Shown here piece by piece: positions 35,701 to 43,423 of a DNA stretch of 64,000 nt (position 1 is the first letter of the stretch; every line of letters begins with the position of its first letter). Both the position numbers and the translations under genes were made by a program. The notes under the pieces were generated by a model that searched no databases, was not told the origin of the DNA, and was given only the letters and a program-made list of their open reading frames with translations. Origin of the DNA: Deltaproteobacteria bacterium (GTDB taxonomy: Bacteria; Desulfobacterota; Desulfovibrionia; Desulfovibrionales; Desulfovibrionaceae); assembly GCA_031285295.1 (NCBI GenBank), contig JAITWK010000028.1:1-64000 (forward strand), given 5' to 3'.

Positions 35701-36317
35701 AGTCCTCCTACAAAAGCGCCTGGGGGCTGCGGGTCAGCTCCAACAGCAGCTTTTCACACAACTCCGTTGATATGCAGCGCAACCCCGGTGGCCTGGGACG
35801 GGATCGAGGCAATTTTGATCAGAACATCCTCAGTTCCGGTCTGGAATTTGCCTACGACATTCAGCTAGCAGAAAACACCCGCCTCGTGCCTGCGGCTTCG
35901 GTCACAGCCACCTGGCTGTGGCAGGACTCCTTTACCGAAGAAGGCAAAATCATGGCCGCCCGCATGGATAAAGTACGGGGCAGCAGCGTCAGTTCCAATA
36001 TCGGCGCTACGCTGGAACATGATTTTATGTTTGAAAGCAGCGTGATCACGCCGGGTTTGGGCCTGAGCTGGAGACACCAGTATACGGGGCGCAAACGGGA
36101 GGCTGGTTATGCTTTTGTAGATAATGGCAACGCCGATTACCGCTGCGCGGTTCAATCCAGGGAACTAGGCGCGGATTTTCTGGATCTTTCCGCCTACATC
36201 GACGGCGCGGTCAACATAGGCAATACCGAATTAACCCTGCGCGGCGGCTACACGCTGGAAGCCGGAGAAAAATCGCTGGGGCATATGTTCTATGGCGGAT
36301 TTGCCCTCAAGTTTTAA
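32742..36317 (+). CDS. Autotransporter with Pmp-type beta-helix repeats
   Basis: A ~1191-residue type V secreted protein. It begins with a signal peptide (MRSLKSVIMLSLGVFFLSTG, cleaved after ASFA). Residues ~80-620 are a long parallel beta-helix made of about 20 irregular repeats carrying GGAI/GGGLY and FxxNxA motifs (for example FSGNSAGGDGGAI), as in chlamydial Pmp adhesins. The C-terminal ~280 residues form an autotransporter barrel ending in GGFALKF with a terminal Phe. The start is ATG 32742 after GAGAGG; a GTG at 32718 is in frame but lacks a site. Probable surface adhesin. The methyltransferase gene converges with a gap of two bases. Confidence 0.9.
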   Translation: MRSLKSVIMLSLGVFFLSTGASFAADIRVKNEAELQNVLNSAKPGDRILLDDSGAAYTRIDSSASLGGTTSGFTLDGGLVNGQPGMIVGKDSFHVLDLSHSAINTIRNVEIHHGASSTGGIAGGLTIGNITQSIDNTAFRYNTAQANGGGVYVTSDFTGTITHNIHFDTNVATNGSGGGMYVGGNFLGAIDGSGGDVHFDKNTAGANGGGLYVGGNFGGVGSASRIYANYFAENTAGGSGGGMYVHGAFSGTLGEYAFFDHNSAGTDGGGLYVGEGMGGDMRLVWFTNNKATGNGGGLYAKTLSGNFTVSNFFNSNSADGAGGAIYLAGAGAGTAAFSGSLTANFDANKAGTDGGAIRVDNASDWQGPINGSNFTNNSAGGSGGAISIAGVLRGDINNSSFSSNSATNGNGGAIQADSITSAINGGGFSGNSAASGSGGAIYTSTISGNINGTNFSGNSAGGDGGAIQATTISNNIDGAAFSGNTAGGDGGAIHAASMTGSISNSTFSGNRAAKGGGAIYGAPAHIDSGSFFGNRAAQGGAIYGAGGNSQIRDSGFITNSAEQDGGALYFAQGSALEFHNAQFDGNIAGGQGGAIYFNTSAGSAYNITFSADADKSTSFMNNSQASGNNSFHVGGTGAGAMFNASITGEGTIGFYDPFTVNLDAGGFNLTHTAPKALLILSGINDINTDGGSTSFNFTEGEARLIANPVSNEDFTLRIRGNTDSRIVVGKNYTLTIMGMDERNNTTPLFDLTQTNGDKTFIVENGATLDISRILKPLPNDRYLLVSGLDPSSTQIGTITLLHPDGSTMIPKLENNNTELWLDQIKVSDAFNPRVAPPNLIASEACTTWWLNHTNNGLALTPYQVLALRDDLASGPPEAAVDMALVGIDIHDAAVRAATAGFQERGAESLRQGQFRFWSNYVGAIQHTRDKQKYSGYNVSTNGVLFGMAWEPAPEFAFGGYIGYSESDTDFRSLSADANTQTTHAGFQSSYKSAWGLRVSSNSSFSHNSVDMQRNPGGLGRDRGNFDQNILSSGLEFAYDIQLAENTRLVPAASVTATWLWQDSFTEEGKIMAARMDKVRGSSVSSNIGATLEHDFMFESSVITPGLGLSWRHQYTGRKREAGYAFVDNGNADYRCAVQSRELGADFLDLSAYIDGAVNIGNTELTLRGGYTLEAGEKSLGHMFYGGFALKF

Positions 36318-36319
36318 TG

Positions 36320-37471
36320 CTACGCCGGGCGGAGCTTGCGCTTTTCCTTCTTGCCAAAATGCATGTAGTGATACTGCCCGCTCGGCATCCTTCCTTCAGC
36401 CACGGCAATGGCAACATCGGGGTTGGCGGCCAGATAGTCCGCCTCGTTAATGGCGTAGCGCTGCTCCAGGCATCGGGTGTAAGCTTCATACTGCTTGAAC
36501 GGCAGACGCTTGCGGGTCCAGGGCTGGTGCGCGGCTTCAAACAGGCTGGCGTCCACGACAAAATAGCCGCTCGCGTGGAGTATTGCGTGGACGTCCGGCC
36601 TGTAAGCAAGGGGAATGAAGTGATCCAATATAAAGTCCTTGCCTTCAGCCGCGCCCTGGAATACCGCGAGCAAATCCGGGAGCAGACCCTGCTCGCAGAT
36701 ATTCCTGGTCACAATAACGCTATCGATATGCGTTGTTCCCGGCACATACGTGACCTTTTCCCGCAAGGGATCACTCACGGCGAGAGCGCCAGTCACGATT
36801 TTGCTGTAAATTACATCGCCGGAAACACGGCGGATTTCCGGGCGAAGAAGCGCGGCTATCGTGCTGGTTTTGCCCGCATAGTGACCATCAAGAAAGGTAA
36901 CGGCATAGGGACGGGCATGGGTCACATGGTAAATGAAACGCGGCAGGGGATCGCCGCCTTGCCGAATGCTCTGTCCCAACTCCTTGGACACATATGGCAC
37001 CAGCATGGAGGCCACTTTTTTCCGCGTGGGGAACAGCCGCGTATCTATGGAACGCTGAACCTCAACAAAAGCGTCTTCTTCTCCGGGGGCGATGCCTATT
37101 TCCAAAACAAGCAGGCCACCCGGAGCAAGACGATCCATGAGCAGGGCAATCAGTTTCTGCTGATCTTTGGCATAGTGGAGGGCAGAGATGCACAAAATGA
37201 CGTCGAACTTTTCCGGGCCGAGATCATCCCAGGACATGCAGGCGAACGAGCACTCCGGAAACAGCTCGACTGCCTGACTGACAAAAACCGGACTGGCGTC
37301 GATGCCCCTGACTTTCGCTGCGCCCTGAAAAGCCGCCCAGCCGCAAAAATAGCCGGTGTTGCAACCCACATCAAGAAAAGTCTTGCCCCTCAGCGCGGGC
37401 AGATACAACCCAACGAGTTTTTCAAAACTCCGGGAATCTCCCTGCTGCCAGGGAAAGCTTTGATACGCCAT
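36320..37471 (-). CDS. Class I SAM methyltransferase fused to a P-loop-like and an NPDV/HY module
   Basis: A 383-residue protein with three parts. Residues ~30-125 are a Rossmann methyltransferase (FLDVGCNTGYF, then a GIDASP acidic loop). Residues ~190-310 begin AVTFLDGHYAGKTSTIAALL, which resembles a Walker A loop, although the first Gly is shifted by one. Residues ~345-380 match the short DYLAANPDVAIAV ... GQYHYMHFGKKEKR module seen at the ends of surface-glycan and S-layer-type proteins. The substrate is unknown. It is the last gene of the dhaL-dhaK-lsrF-VOC set, 31 bp after the VOC gene. Confidence 0.65.
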   Translation of the reverse strand: MAYQSFPWQQGDSRSFEKLVGLYLPALRGKTFLDVGCNTGYFCGWAAFQGAAKVRGIDASPVFVSQAVELFPECSFACMSWDDLGPEKFDVILCISALHYAKDQQKLIALLMDRLAPGGLLVLEIGIAPGEEDAFVEVQRSIDTRLFPTRKKVASMLVPYVSKELGQSIRQGGDPLPRFIYHVTHARPYAVTFLDGHYAGKTSTIAALLRPEIRRVSGDVIYSKIVTGALAVSDPLREKVTYVPGTTHIDSVIVTRNICEQGLLPDLLAVFQGAAEGKDFILDHFIPLAYRPDVHAILHASGYFVVDASLFEAAHQPWTRKRLPFKQYEAYTRCLEQRYAINEADYLAANPDVAIAVAEGRMPSGQYHYMHFGKKEKRKLRPA

Positions 37472-37502
37472 ATTGTTCTCTCAGAAAACCGATAAATGAT
37501 TC

Positions 37503-37826
37503 TTATTTCTTTTCCAGCAACTCCAGAATGGTATCATCCTTGATGATAAAAGCCATGCGCGAGCCATCTGGATTGGTTACCGGCCCAAAGATTACCTGAT
37601 CCGCATCGGCCAGGTAAGGTTCCGCGTCATCCACCTGAAAAGCGATATGCGGATTTTTATGCATAATTTCGGGGAAGGGCGTACCTTCCTCAAATTTCAG
37701 GTATTCAATTTTGTAATCATAATCATCCGGGTTGCTCATCCACAGCTTAACTGGCTCCACATAGGTCATGCCGGGCTTTTTATTGGTCACCGGGATGCCT
37801 ATGTGCAGATATTTGGCGCTCATCAT
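37503..37826 (-). CDS. VOC-superfamily (glyoxalase-like) small protein
   Basis: A 107-residue protein with a vicinal-oxygen-chelate look: KYLHIGIPVTNKKPG at the N terminus, KNPHIAFQVDD in the middle and a closing strand MAFIIKDDTILELLEKK. Likely metal ligands are the His of YLHIGI, His in NPHIAF and a late Glu. VOC proteins act as isomerases, lyases or epimerases on small oxo-compounds. Its place beside lsrF and dhaK suggests work on a phosphorylated keto-sugar. Strong site AAGGAGGATA before the ATG pair. Exact function unknown. Confidence 0.7.
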   Translation of the reverse strand: MMSAKYLHIGIPVTNKKPGMTYVEPVKLWMSNPDDYDYKIEYLKFEEGTPFPEIMHKNPHIAFQVDDAEPYLADADQVIFGPVTNPDGSRMAFIIKDDTILELLEKK

Positions 37827-37855
37827 TATCCTCCTTCCTTAATAAAGAAGCTTTT

Positions 37856-37886
37856 CGGCGCAGCCAGAGGCAAAAAAGAGTTCGTG
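37856..37886 (-). repeat. Dispersed short repeat, copy B
   Basis: On the minus strand it reads CACGAACTC, then TTTTTTGCCTCTGGCTGCG, sharing an exact 18-nt block and the leading CACGA with the copy at 19983-20012. It lies between the VOC gene and lsrF. Confidence 0.5.
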
Positions 37887-37896
37887 CCGATGCTAT

Positions 37897-38787
37897 CTAG
37901 TTGCACAAATTCAGAAACAACTCATGGGCCTGTTTGGCTGTATGCTTTTCATGCACCACTTTCGCCACCGCCCGGCACATGGCCGCCGGGTTTTCGGATT
38001 GGAAGATGTTCCGCCCCATATCCACGCCCCTGGCCCCCTCATTGATAGCCCGCTCGCACATTAGCAGGGCGTCGAGTTCCGGAAGTTTTTTACCCCCGGC
38101 AATTACAATGGGTACCGGACAGGCCGCCGCAACTCGCTCAAATCCCTCGCAATAATAACTTTTTACCAAATGGCAGCCGGTTTCGGCCAAAAGGCGCGTG
38201 GCCAGCAGAAAAAACTTTTCATCCCTGGCCATTTGCTTGCCCACGGCCACCACGCCCAGGGTGGGTATGCCGTAATCCAGCCCGGCATCCACGGTTCTGG
38301 ACAGAAGCTCCAGAGAGTTCTTTTCCCCCGGAGCGCCGATAAAAGTCTGCACAGCCATGCAGTCCGCATGCATACGCACGGCGTTGCGGATATCACAGGC
38401 AAGCCCGCCGCCCAGACTCATGTCGTCATAAAGCACCGAGGAATCATAGTTGACTCTGAGGCAAACCGGCTTGGGCTGGGTTGGCGGAATGGAACTGCGC
38501 AAAGCGCCGCGCGTGGCCATTAACACATCCACAAACGGGATAAGCGGCGGGATGACCAGATCCAAACGCTCCAGGCCGGACGTTGGCCCCATGATATAGC
38601 CGTGATCAAAGGCCAGCATGACCGTATTGCCCGAAGCGGGCCTGAACATACGGGCAAGCCGGCTTTGCAGGCCCCAATCGCAATGCCCCGCGCCCTTAAG
38701 AAAAAAACCGCCGCTGCCCTGTGAGCTGGTTTGGGGGTTATCCAAATGATAATTTTTGGCAAGCTGGTTACCCTGATTATCGGCCAT
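37897..38787 (-). CDS. LsrF-like thiolase/aldolase of the DeoC/FbaB family
   Basis: A 296-residue TIM-barrel class I aldolase. It closely resembles E. coli LsrF, which cleaves phosphorylated autoinducer-2 product (P-HPD) with CoA: GAGHCDWGLQSRLARMF, TVMLAFDHGYIMGPTSGLER, a Schiff-base Lys in HLVKSYYCEGFERV, and CPVPIVIAGGKKLPE, GVDMGRNIFQS. None of the other lsr genes (lsrACDB, lsrK, lsrG, lsrR) is here. It follows dhaK by three bases. The substrate may therefore be another phosphorylated diketone or ketose made by the adjacent kinase. Confidence 0.82.
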   Translation of the reverse strand: MADNQGNQLAKNYHLDNPQTSSQGSGGFFLKGAGHCDWGLQSRLARMFRPASGNTVMLAFDHGYIMGPTSGLERLDLVIPPLIPFVDVLMATRGALRSSIPPTQPKPVCLRVNYDSSVLYDDMSLGGGLACDIRNAVRMHADCMAVQTFIGAPGEKNSLELLSRTVDAGLDYGIPTLGVVAVGKQMARDEKFFLLATRLLAETGCHLVKSYYCEGFERVAAACPVPIVIAGGKKLPELDALLMCERAINEGARGVDMGRNIFQSENPAAMCRAVAKVVHEKHTAKQAHELFLNLCN

Positions 38788-38790
38788 GAT

Positions 38791-39789
38791 CTATCTCTTG
38801 AAGTAAGGGGTGTTGCAGGGCGAGTTCCATAGCCGCAGCAATTCGTCATCCATGCGGGCCATGAACATCTGAAAACCGGCCTGCTCCTGCACAGTCAACA
38901 GTTCGCCCACATAGTTGGCGACTATTTCTATATTTTTGTCCCGCAACAGTTTTTCGCAGGCGCGGTAAATTATAAACAGCTCCATCAGGGTGGTGGCCCC
39001 GGTTCCATTCAGGATCAGCATGATCTTTTCGCCGTTTTGGATGGAAAGATCTTTCAGCAGCGCATTAACCATGATTGCGGCGGTTTCGTCGGCGCTTTTC
39101 ATGGGGCCGCGTCCGCCGCCGCCTTCGCCGTGCTGACCCATGCCGATTTCCATCTCGTTCTCGCCCAGATCCGCCAGCATGCTGCCGGTGGAGGGGTGCG
39201 TAGCGCCGCGCACGGCCACGGCAAGGGTTGCCATGTTATCCGCAAAGCGCTGGGCTATGGCCGCAACTTCTTCCAGGCTTTTTCCTTCCGCCGCCGCTGC
39301 TCCGGCAACTTTATACACAGGGATGCAGCCCACCAGACCACGGCGGTCATCCGCCTGTTCCCTGGGTGCGTTGGCTACATCTTCCTGGGTTATAACCTTG
39401 ATTACATGCAGACCTTCCTGGGCCACTTTTTTCATCGTCAAGTTACCGGTCAGCATGTCTCCGGCATGATTCAGCACAACATACAGAACTCCCTGGCCCT
39501 TGTCCGCCAGCTTGATTGCATCCATGCAGGACTGGGGACCGGGAGCCGCGAAAATATCGCCAACCACCGATACGTCCACCATACCTTCGCCCACAAAGCC
39601 GCTCAGGGCCGGTTCATGCCCTGCGCCGCCCTGAGTTACTATGGTAACCCGCCTGGCTTTGGCCAATTTATTGTTTACCACCAGCCTGCCCGGCCACAGC
39701 GAAACAAGATCGCGGTTTGCGGCGGTCAAGCCTTCCAAGAGTTCCATGGTCAAATTTTCCGGATTGTTGATAAATTTTTTCATTTTCAT
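38791..39789 (-). CDS. Dihydroxyacetone-kinase subunit DhaK family protein
   Basis: A 332-residue protein with the DhaK fold. Both active-site His are visible: His58 in GGAGHEPALSGFVGEG (substrate capping) and His220 in EIGMGQHGEGG (covalent hemiaminal to the ketone). It should bind a dihydroxyacetone-like ketone and receive phosphate from the DhaL partner, encoded 83 bp upstream. The start is ATG 39789 after AGGAGGAAGTACCA. No PTS-type DhaM is nearby, so ATP or an unlinked DhaM is the donor. Context with lsrF makes a substrate other than dihydroxyacetone plausible. Confidence 0.87.
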   Translation of the reverse strand: MKMKKFINNPENLTMELLEGLTAANRDLVSLWPGRLVVNNKLAKARRVTIVTQGGAGHEPALSGFVGEGMVDVSVVGDIFAAPGPQSCMDAIKLADKGQGVLYVVLNHAGDMLTGNLTMKKVAQEGLHVIKVITQEDVANAPREQADDRRGLVGCIPVYKVAGAAAAEGKSLEEVAAIAQRFADNMATLAVAVRGATHPSTGSMLADLGENEMEIGMGQHGEGGGGRGPMKSADETAAIMVNALLKDLSIQNGEKIMLILNGTGATTLMELFIIYRACEKLLRDKNIEIVANYVGELLTVQEQAGFQMFMARMDDELLRLWNSPCNTPYFKR

Positions 39790-39872
39790 TGGTACTTCCT
39801 CCTGGTGAGTAGTAAAATTCGCAAGCTTCAACGTTCCATTAGAGCATTATCATTTTGAAAGTTTGAACGGCT

Positions 39873-40487
39873 TCAGGCTCCGGCAAGCCCCTGGAAAAAC
39901 AAAGCCGTACTGAGCGCTCCGGCATCCTGCGTGCCTATGGTCTGTTCCCCATAGCTACGCGCTCTCCCAAAGCGTGAAATTTGCGATCTGGTAACTTCCG
40001 CTCCTCCGGCTGCTCCACTGGCGGCAGCCGCCAGCACAAGCTCCACCTCATCGCCTGCCGCCGTGGCCGCTTCCACAGCCGGAATCAGGGCATCCATCAT
40101 GGTCTTGTCCCCAACTCGCGCCTTGGTTATGGAGCACATTTCCGCAAGGCTGGCCGTGAGCATTTTTTTCAGCAAAGGGGCGTCGATTTCCTTTTCGTCG
40201 GTCAAGGCTTCGGCCAGCCCGCCGATCATCGTGCCGTACAATGGGCCGGCACTGCCGCCGCCGATTTCCATGATCGCGCTACCCAAATCCGTGATGAACG
40301 CTTTAAGGCTTTCAGCCTTCCAGCTCTCGGCGCTGGAGGCGATCAGCCTGGCGATTTTACTGATGGTGACACCGTGGTCGCCATCGCCAAAGCGTGAATC
40401 AATTTCACTCAGAACCTGAGCATTTTCGAGCCAGAGGCGGGATGTATCGAGCAGCATGGAGGTGAGCCTGGGTTGATCGAGCAGCAT
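39873..40487 (-). CDS. Dihydroxyacetone-kinase subunit DhaL family protein
   Basis: A ~204-residue all-helical nucleotide-binding subunit. It has the Mg-ATP Asp cluster DSRFGDGDHGVTI at ~30 and the conserved GGGSAGPLYGTM and KARVGDKTMMDAL. It pairs with DhaK to phosphorylate a short ketose. The start is uncertain: the frame opens with TTG at 40496 and with ATG at 40487 after AAGG; the latter is used. First gene of the minus-strand set that continues through dhaK, lsrF, VOC and the methyltransferase. Confidence 0.87.
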   Translation of the reverse strand: MLLDQPRLTSMLLDTSRLWLENAQVLSEIDSRFGDGDHGVTISKIARLIASSAESWKAESLKAFITDLGSAIMEIGGGSAGPLYGTMIGGLAEALTDEKEIDAPLLKKMLTASLAEMCSITKARVGDKTMMDALIPAVEAATAAGDEVELVLAAAASGAAGGAEVTRSQISRFGRARSYGEQTIGTQDAGALSTALFFQGLAGA

Positions 40488-40642
40488 ATTTCGCAACCTT
40501 GCAACGGTTAGGTTATACTGGTGTTATATTTTGCATGCCTCAATATATACAGGTAGTCAATATAGCGGTGAAACCAGCCAACCGCCTTGATGCCCGCGCC
40601 CTCATATCAAGGCCGGGATTAAATTTACCATGAGCCAGCGCT

Positions 40643-41467
40643 TCACAGCCTGAAGGTTTCCAGCGTCAGCGCCGACAAATCCAGATGATGAAGCGCCGGG
40701 GGCGGCAATTCTTTGCCGGTCAAAGCCTGAAGCGCCAGCGTGGCCTGAAAGGCGGCAATGACCGCTGGTGTAGTTGTGGGCACGCCAAGCACGGCTTCGG
40801 CTGTCAGGCTAATTTGCTCCCGGTTATCCCGGTTTGTTCCTTCCGCATCGTTTGCCCCGCTTTCGTAAATGCGTTGCAGAGTATCCGCTCCCGGCGATAC
40901 CAGCGCAAAAAAACCTTCCTCTCCGGCAATGGCCGCATGGATCAGCGTCAGGCCCAGCGCAGTCGCTTGCTTTTGCAAGAGCAACCGGGCCGGAATGGAA
41001 TCCAGGCAATCCAGCGCGATATCGGCTCCGAGCAAGATCGCATCAGCATTTTGCGCGGTAAGGTTTTCGGGATACACTCTCAAAGTAACATGCGAGGCAA
41101 GGGCAGCGACTTCTGCGGCGGCGGCTTCGGCCTTGTTGCACCCCAGATTGCTCTCCCGGCAAACCTGTTGCCGGTTCAGGTTGCTTTCGCTAAAGGCATC
41201 GCCGTCGCACAAGGCAAGCGACCCCACTCCGGCCCTGGTCAGCAGGGTGGCAACATGTCCGCCCAGGCCGCCGCAGCCGATGATTGCCGCTTTGGAAGAC
41301 AGCAGTCTGCGCTGTTGCTCCGCGCTGAAGACGCCGCTGTTGCGGACAAAGCGCAACGGCCAGATGCCTTGTTCCAGACATGAACACATCACCTGCAATG
41401 AAGTGCGGCCCGAAGTTTTGGCTTGCACGGCAATTTCGTCCAGACTGATGGTACGCAGGACGCCCAT
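40643..41467 (-). CDS. MoeB/ThiF-like adenylyltransferase
   Basis: A 274-residue E1-like protein. It activates the C-terminal Gly of a MoaD/ThiS-type carrier by adenylation. Visible: nucleotide loop AAIIGCGGLGGHVATLLTRAG, catalytic Arg region LCDGDAFSESNLNRQ, and the ALDCLDSIPARLLLQ segment. The zinc Cys pairs of canonical MoeB are not evident. An N-terminal ~55-residue extension precedes the fold. The MoaD-like partner is encoded three bases upstream, so the two act together in molybdopterin (or tungstopterin) synthesis. Confidence 0.83.
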   Translation of the reverse strand: MGVLRTISLDEIAVQAKTSGRTSLQVMCSCLEQGIWPLRFVRNSGVFSAEQQRRLLSSKAAIIGCGGLGGHVATLLTRAGVGSLALCDGDAFSESNLNRQQVCRESNLGCNKAEAAAAEVAALASHVTLRVYPENLTAQNADAILLGADIALDCLDSIPARLLLQKQATALGLTLIHAAIAGEEGFFALVSPGADTLQRIYESGANDAEGTNRDNREQISLTAEAVLGVPTTTPAVIAAFQATLALQALTGKELPPPALHHLDLSALTLETFRL

Positions 41468-41470
41468 AAC

Positions 41471-41710
41471 CTAACCCCCTCCCACAGCCGGAAAATAGCC
41501 GATCCGGTCACCATCCCGCACTATCTGCGCGAACCCCGCGTGACGCCCGTTGAGCATGATAATTTTTATCTCCCCGCGCGGTAGCCCCAGCCGATCGGCC
41601 AAATCGCCCACCGTTAACGATTCCGGTAAATCCAGGCAAAGTCCGGTGACGGGATTGTAGCCCGGCACACAGGTACGCAGGGTGGTACTTAGCATTACTG
41701 TAATAGGCAC
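41471..41710 (-). CDS. MoaD/ThiS-family sulfur carrier
   Basis: A 79-residue beta-grasp protein ending in the required Gly-Gly (FPAVGGG), where sulfur is loaded as thiocarboxylate. The core matches MoaD: LTVGDLADRLGLP, IIMLNGRHAGFAQIVRDGDRIGYFP. It starts with GTG at 41710 and lies between the ModE-like and MoeB-like genes in one operon. Because of the nearby tungsten genes it probably serves the tungsten or molybdenum pyranopterin cofactor. Confidence 0.83.
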   Translation of the reverse strand: MPITVMLSTTLRTCVPGYNPVTGLCLDLPESLTVGDLADRLGLPRGEIKIIMLNGRHAGFAQIVRDGDRIGYFPAVGGG

Positions 41711-41719
41711 AATCGTTTC

Positions 41720-42049
41720 CTAATCAAGAAAGCCGGGCCGCTCTGCGTCAGCTTGCGCCAGCACTCCGGCAACCGCTTTTTCCGTTTGTTCAAACCAGGT
41801 TAGCAGTTCCAGCGCTTCCGGCGTGAGAATTTTTGCCTTGCCGGAACTGTCGCCGGTAAGCAGGGCGATGCCGAGCGCTTTTTCGGCATCCCGCAACCTG
41901 CCCCAGGCCCAGCGATAACTCATGCCCTGCTTTTGGGCCGCCTTTCGTAAAGAGCCAAGCTCCGCGATACTGCGGAGCAGTTCAATCCGGCCCGGCCCCA
42001 AAACATAGTTGCCGCTGTTTTCAAGAAATAGTTTGGCAGAGAATTGCAT
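41720..42049 (-). CDS. ModE-type winged-helix regulator, DNA-binding domain only
   Basis: A 109-residue protein that matches the N-terminal domain of ModE: GRIELLRSIAELGSLRKAAQ, then KQGMSYRWAWGRLRDAEKALG. It lacks the C-terminal Mop (molybdate-binding) domains, so it cannot sense oxyanion itself in the ModE way. It heads the minus-strand moaD-moeB operon and is divergent from moeA. An inverted repeat lies in the shared 126-bp gap. Control of the cofactor genes is inferred. Confidence 0.8.
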   Translation of the reverse strand: MQFSAKLFLENSGNYVLGPGRIELLRSIAELGSLRKAAQKQGMSYRWAWGRLRDAEKALGIALLTGDSSGKAKILTPEALELLTWFEQTEKAVAGVLAQADAERPGFLD

Positions 42050-42094
42050 TGCCGAGTCCTTATGGCGTTAAATTTTTCGCTGTCAGTATAGCCT

Positions 42095-42110
42095 CGCGAA
42101 TATTGTCGCG
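42095..42110. promoter_or_regulatory. Candidate operator between modE-like and moeA genes
   Basis: Inverted repeat CGCGA-N6-TCGCG in the divergent intergenic region; placed to control both operons. Confidence 0.35.
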
Positions 42111-42175
42111 CCAGTCTTTTTGTGCGATAATTCAAAAGATATGCAGTATTACTTCAAAATAGCCGGAAACCTGAG

Positions 42176-43423
42176 ATGGCGCACTTTTTATCTTTAAAAT
42201 CCGTGGATCAAATCCTGGGCCTGATCGCCGCCTTTCCGGCGCTGGAAGCCGAGGAAACGCCGCTGTCCGAAGCGCTCGGGCGTGTTTTGGCCGCGCCTTT
42301 TACCGCGCCGGAAGATTTGCCGGGGTTCAGCCGTTCGACCATGGACGGTTTCGCGGTACGCGCCAAAGATGTTTTCGGCGCTTCCGAAGGACTGCCTGCT
42401 CTGCTGGATTTGCTTGGCGAATGCCCCATGGGCGAAGTTCCGGCGGTTACAATCCGGGCCGGACAATGCGCCAGAGTCTGGACGGGCGGCATGTTGCCCG
42501 CCGGGGCGGACGCAGTGGTCATGCTGGAATATGCGCGTGAAGCCGGAAACGGGCAGGTGGAACTGACCCGGCCAGCGGCCCCGCTGGAAAACGTGATTAT
42601 GGCTGACGAAGACGCCGCCAGAGGGCAGGAGCTTTTGCCGGGCGGACGGGCGTTGCGGGCGCAGGAATTGGGGCTTTTGGCGGCTTTTGGTGCAGAAAAT
42701 ATACTGGTGCGCCGCAAGCCGCGCGTGGCGGTGCTTTCCAGCGGAGACGAAGTGGTGCCGCCTGGCGCTGCTCCCAGGCCGGGGCAGGTGCGCGACATCA
42801 ACTCGTATAGTCTGGCCGGTCTGGTGCAGTCAGCCGGAGGGGAATGCCGTAGGCTCGGCATCGCTGCGGATACCGAGGAATCCCTGCGTGGACTGCTGGA
42901 AACTGCCTTGGATTGGGCGGACGTAATTTTGGTCTCCGGCGGTTCTTCCGCCGGAATGCGGGATTGTACGCTCCAGACTTTTACCGCTCTTGGCGCCGAA
43001 ATTCTGGCGCACGGAGTGGCCATCAGTCCGGGCAAACCTCTGATCCTGGCCAGTTTGGGGGAGCAATCGCGGAAAAAATCGCTTTGGGGCCTGCCCGGAC
43101 ACGCCGCCGGGGCTATGGTGTGCGCCGAAGTATTCATCCGGCCTTTGCTGCGCCAACTGTCCGGGGTGGAAAACAAAGCCGAGTGGAGGCAAAAGCGCAG
43201 GGCTATTCTTGCGCGCGCATTGCCTTCGGCTCAGGGACGACGGGATTATATCCGGGTGCGGCTGAATGTTGGCGAAGCATCCGGACTGCCCACCGCGATC
43301 CCGATTCTGGGAAAATCCGGTTTAATCTCCACACTGGTGGAAGCTGACGCGCTGATAATCTGCCCGGAAGATCAGGAAGGACTGTACGCCGGGCAAGTGG
43401 TGGAGCTGCACGAATTACTATGA
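42176..43423 (+). CDS. moeA: Molybdopterin molybdenumtransferase MoeA (first copy)
   Basis: A 415-residue MoeA protein, which inserts the metal into adenylated molybdopterin. Visible: SRSTMDGFAVRAKD, RVWTGGMLPAGADAVVMLE, the MogA-like fold GDEVVPPG ... RDINSYSLAGL, SGGSSAGMRDCT and the LWGLPGHAAGAM loop. It begins the plus-strand cofactor operon and overlaps the second moeA by four bases (ATGA). Two MoeA proteins in one operon is common in organisms that use both Mo and W; which metal each inserts cannot be told. Confidence 0.9.
   Translation: MAHFLSLKSVDQILGLIAAFPALEAEETPLSEALGRVLAAPFTAPEDLPGFSRSTMDGFAVRAKDVFGASEGLPALLDLLGECPMGEVPAVTIRAGQCARVWTGGMLPAGADAVVMLEYAREAGNGQVELTRPAAPLENVIMADEDAARGQELLPGGRALRAQELGLLAAFGAENILVRRKPRVAVLSSGDEVVPPGAAPRPGQVRDINSYSLAGLVQSAGGECRRLGIAADTEESLRGLLETALDWADVILVSGGSSAGMRDCTLQTFTALGAEILAHGVAISPGKPLILASLGEQSRKKSLWGLPGHAAGAMVCAEVFIRPLLRQLSGVENKAEWRQKRRAILARALPSAQGRRDYIRVRLNVGEASGLPTAIPILGKSGLISTLVEADALIICPEDQEGLYAGQVVELHELL

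Noticed and set aside
36317-37495. 392-codon plus-strand open frame opposite the methyltransferase
   Set aside because: No family features; the minus strand has a clear methyltransferase motif.
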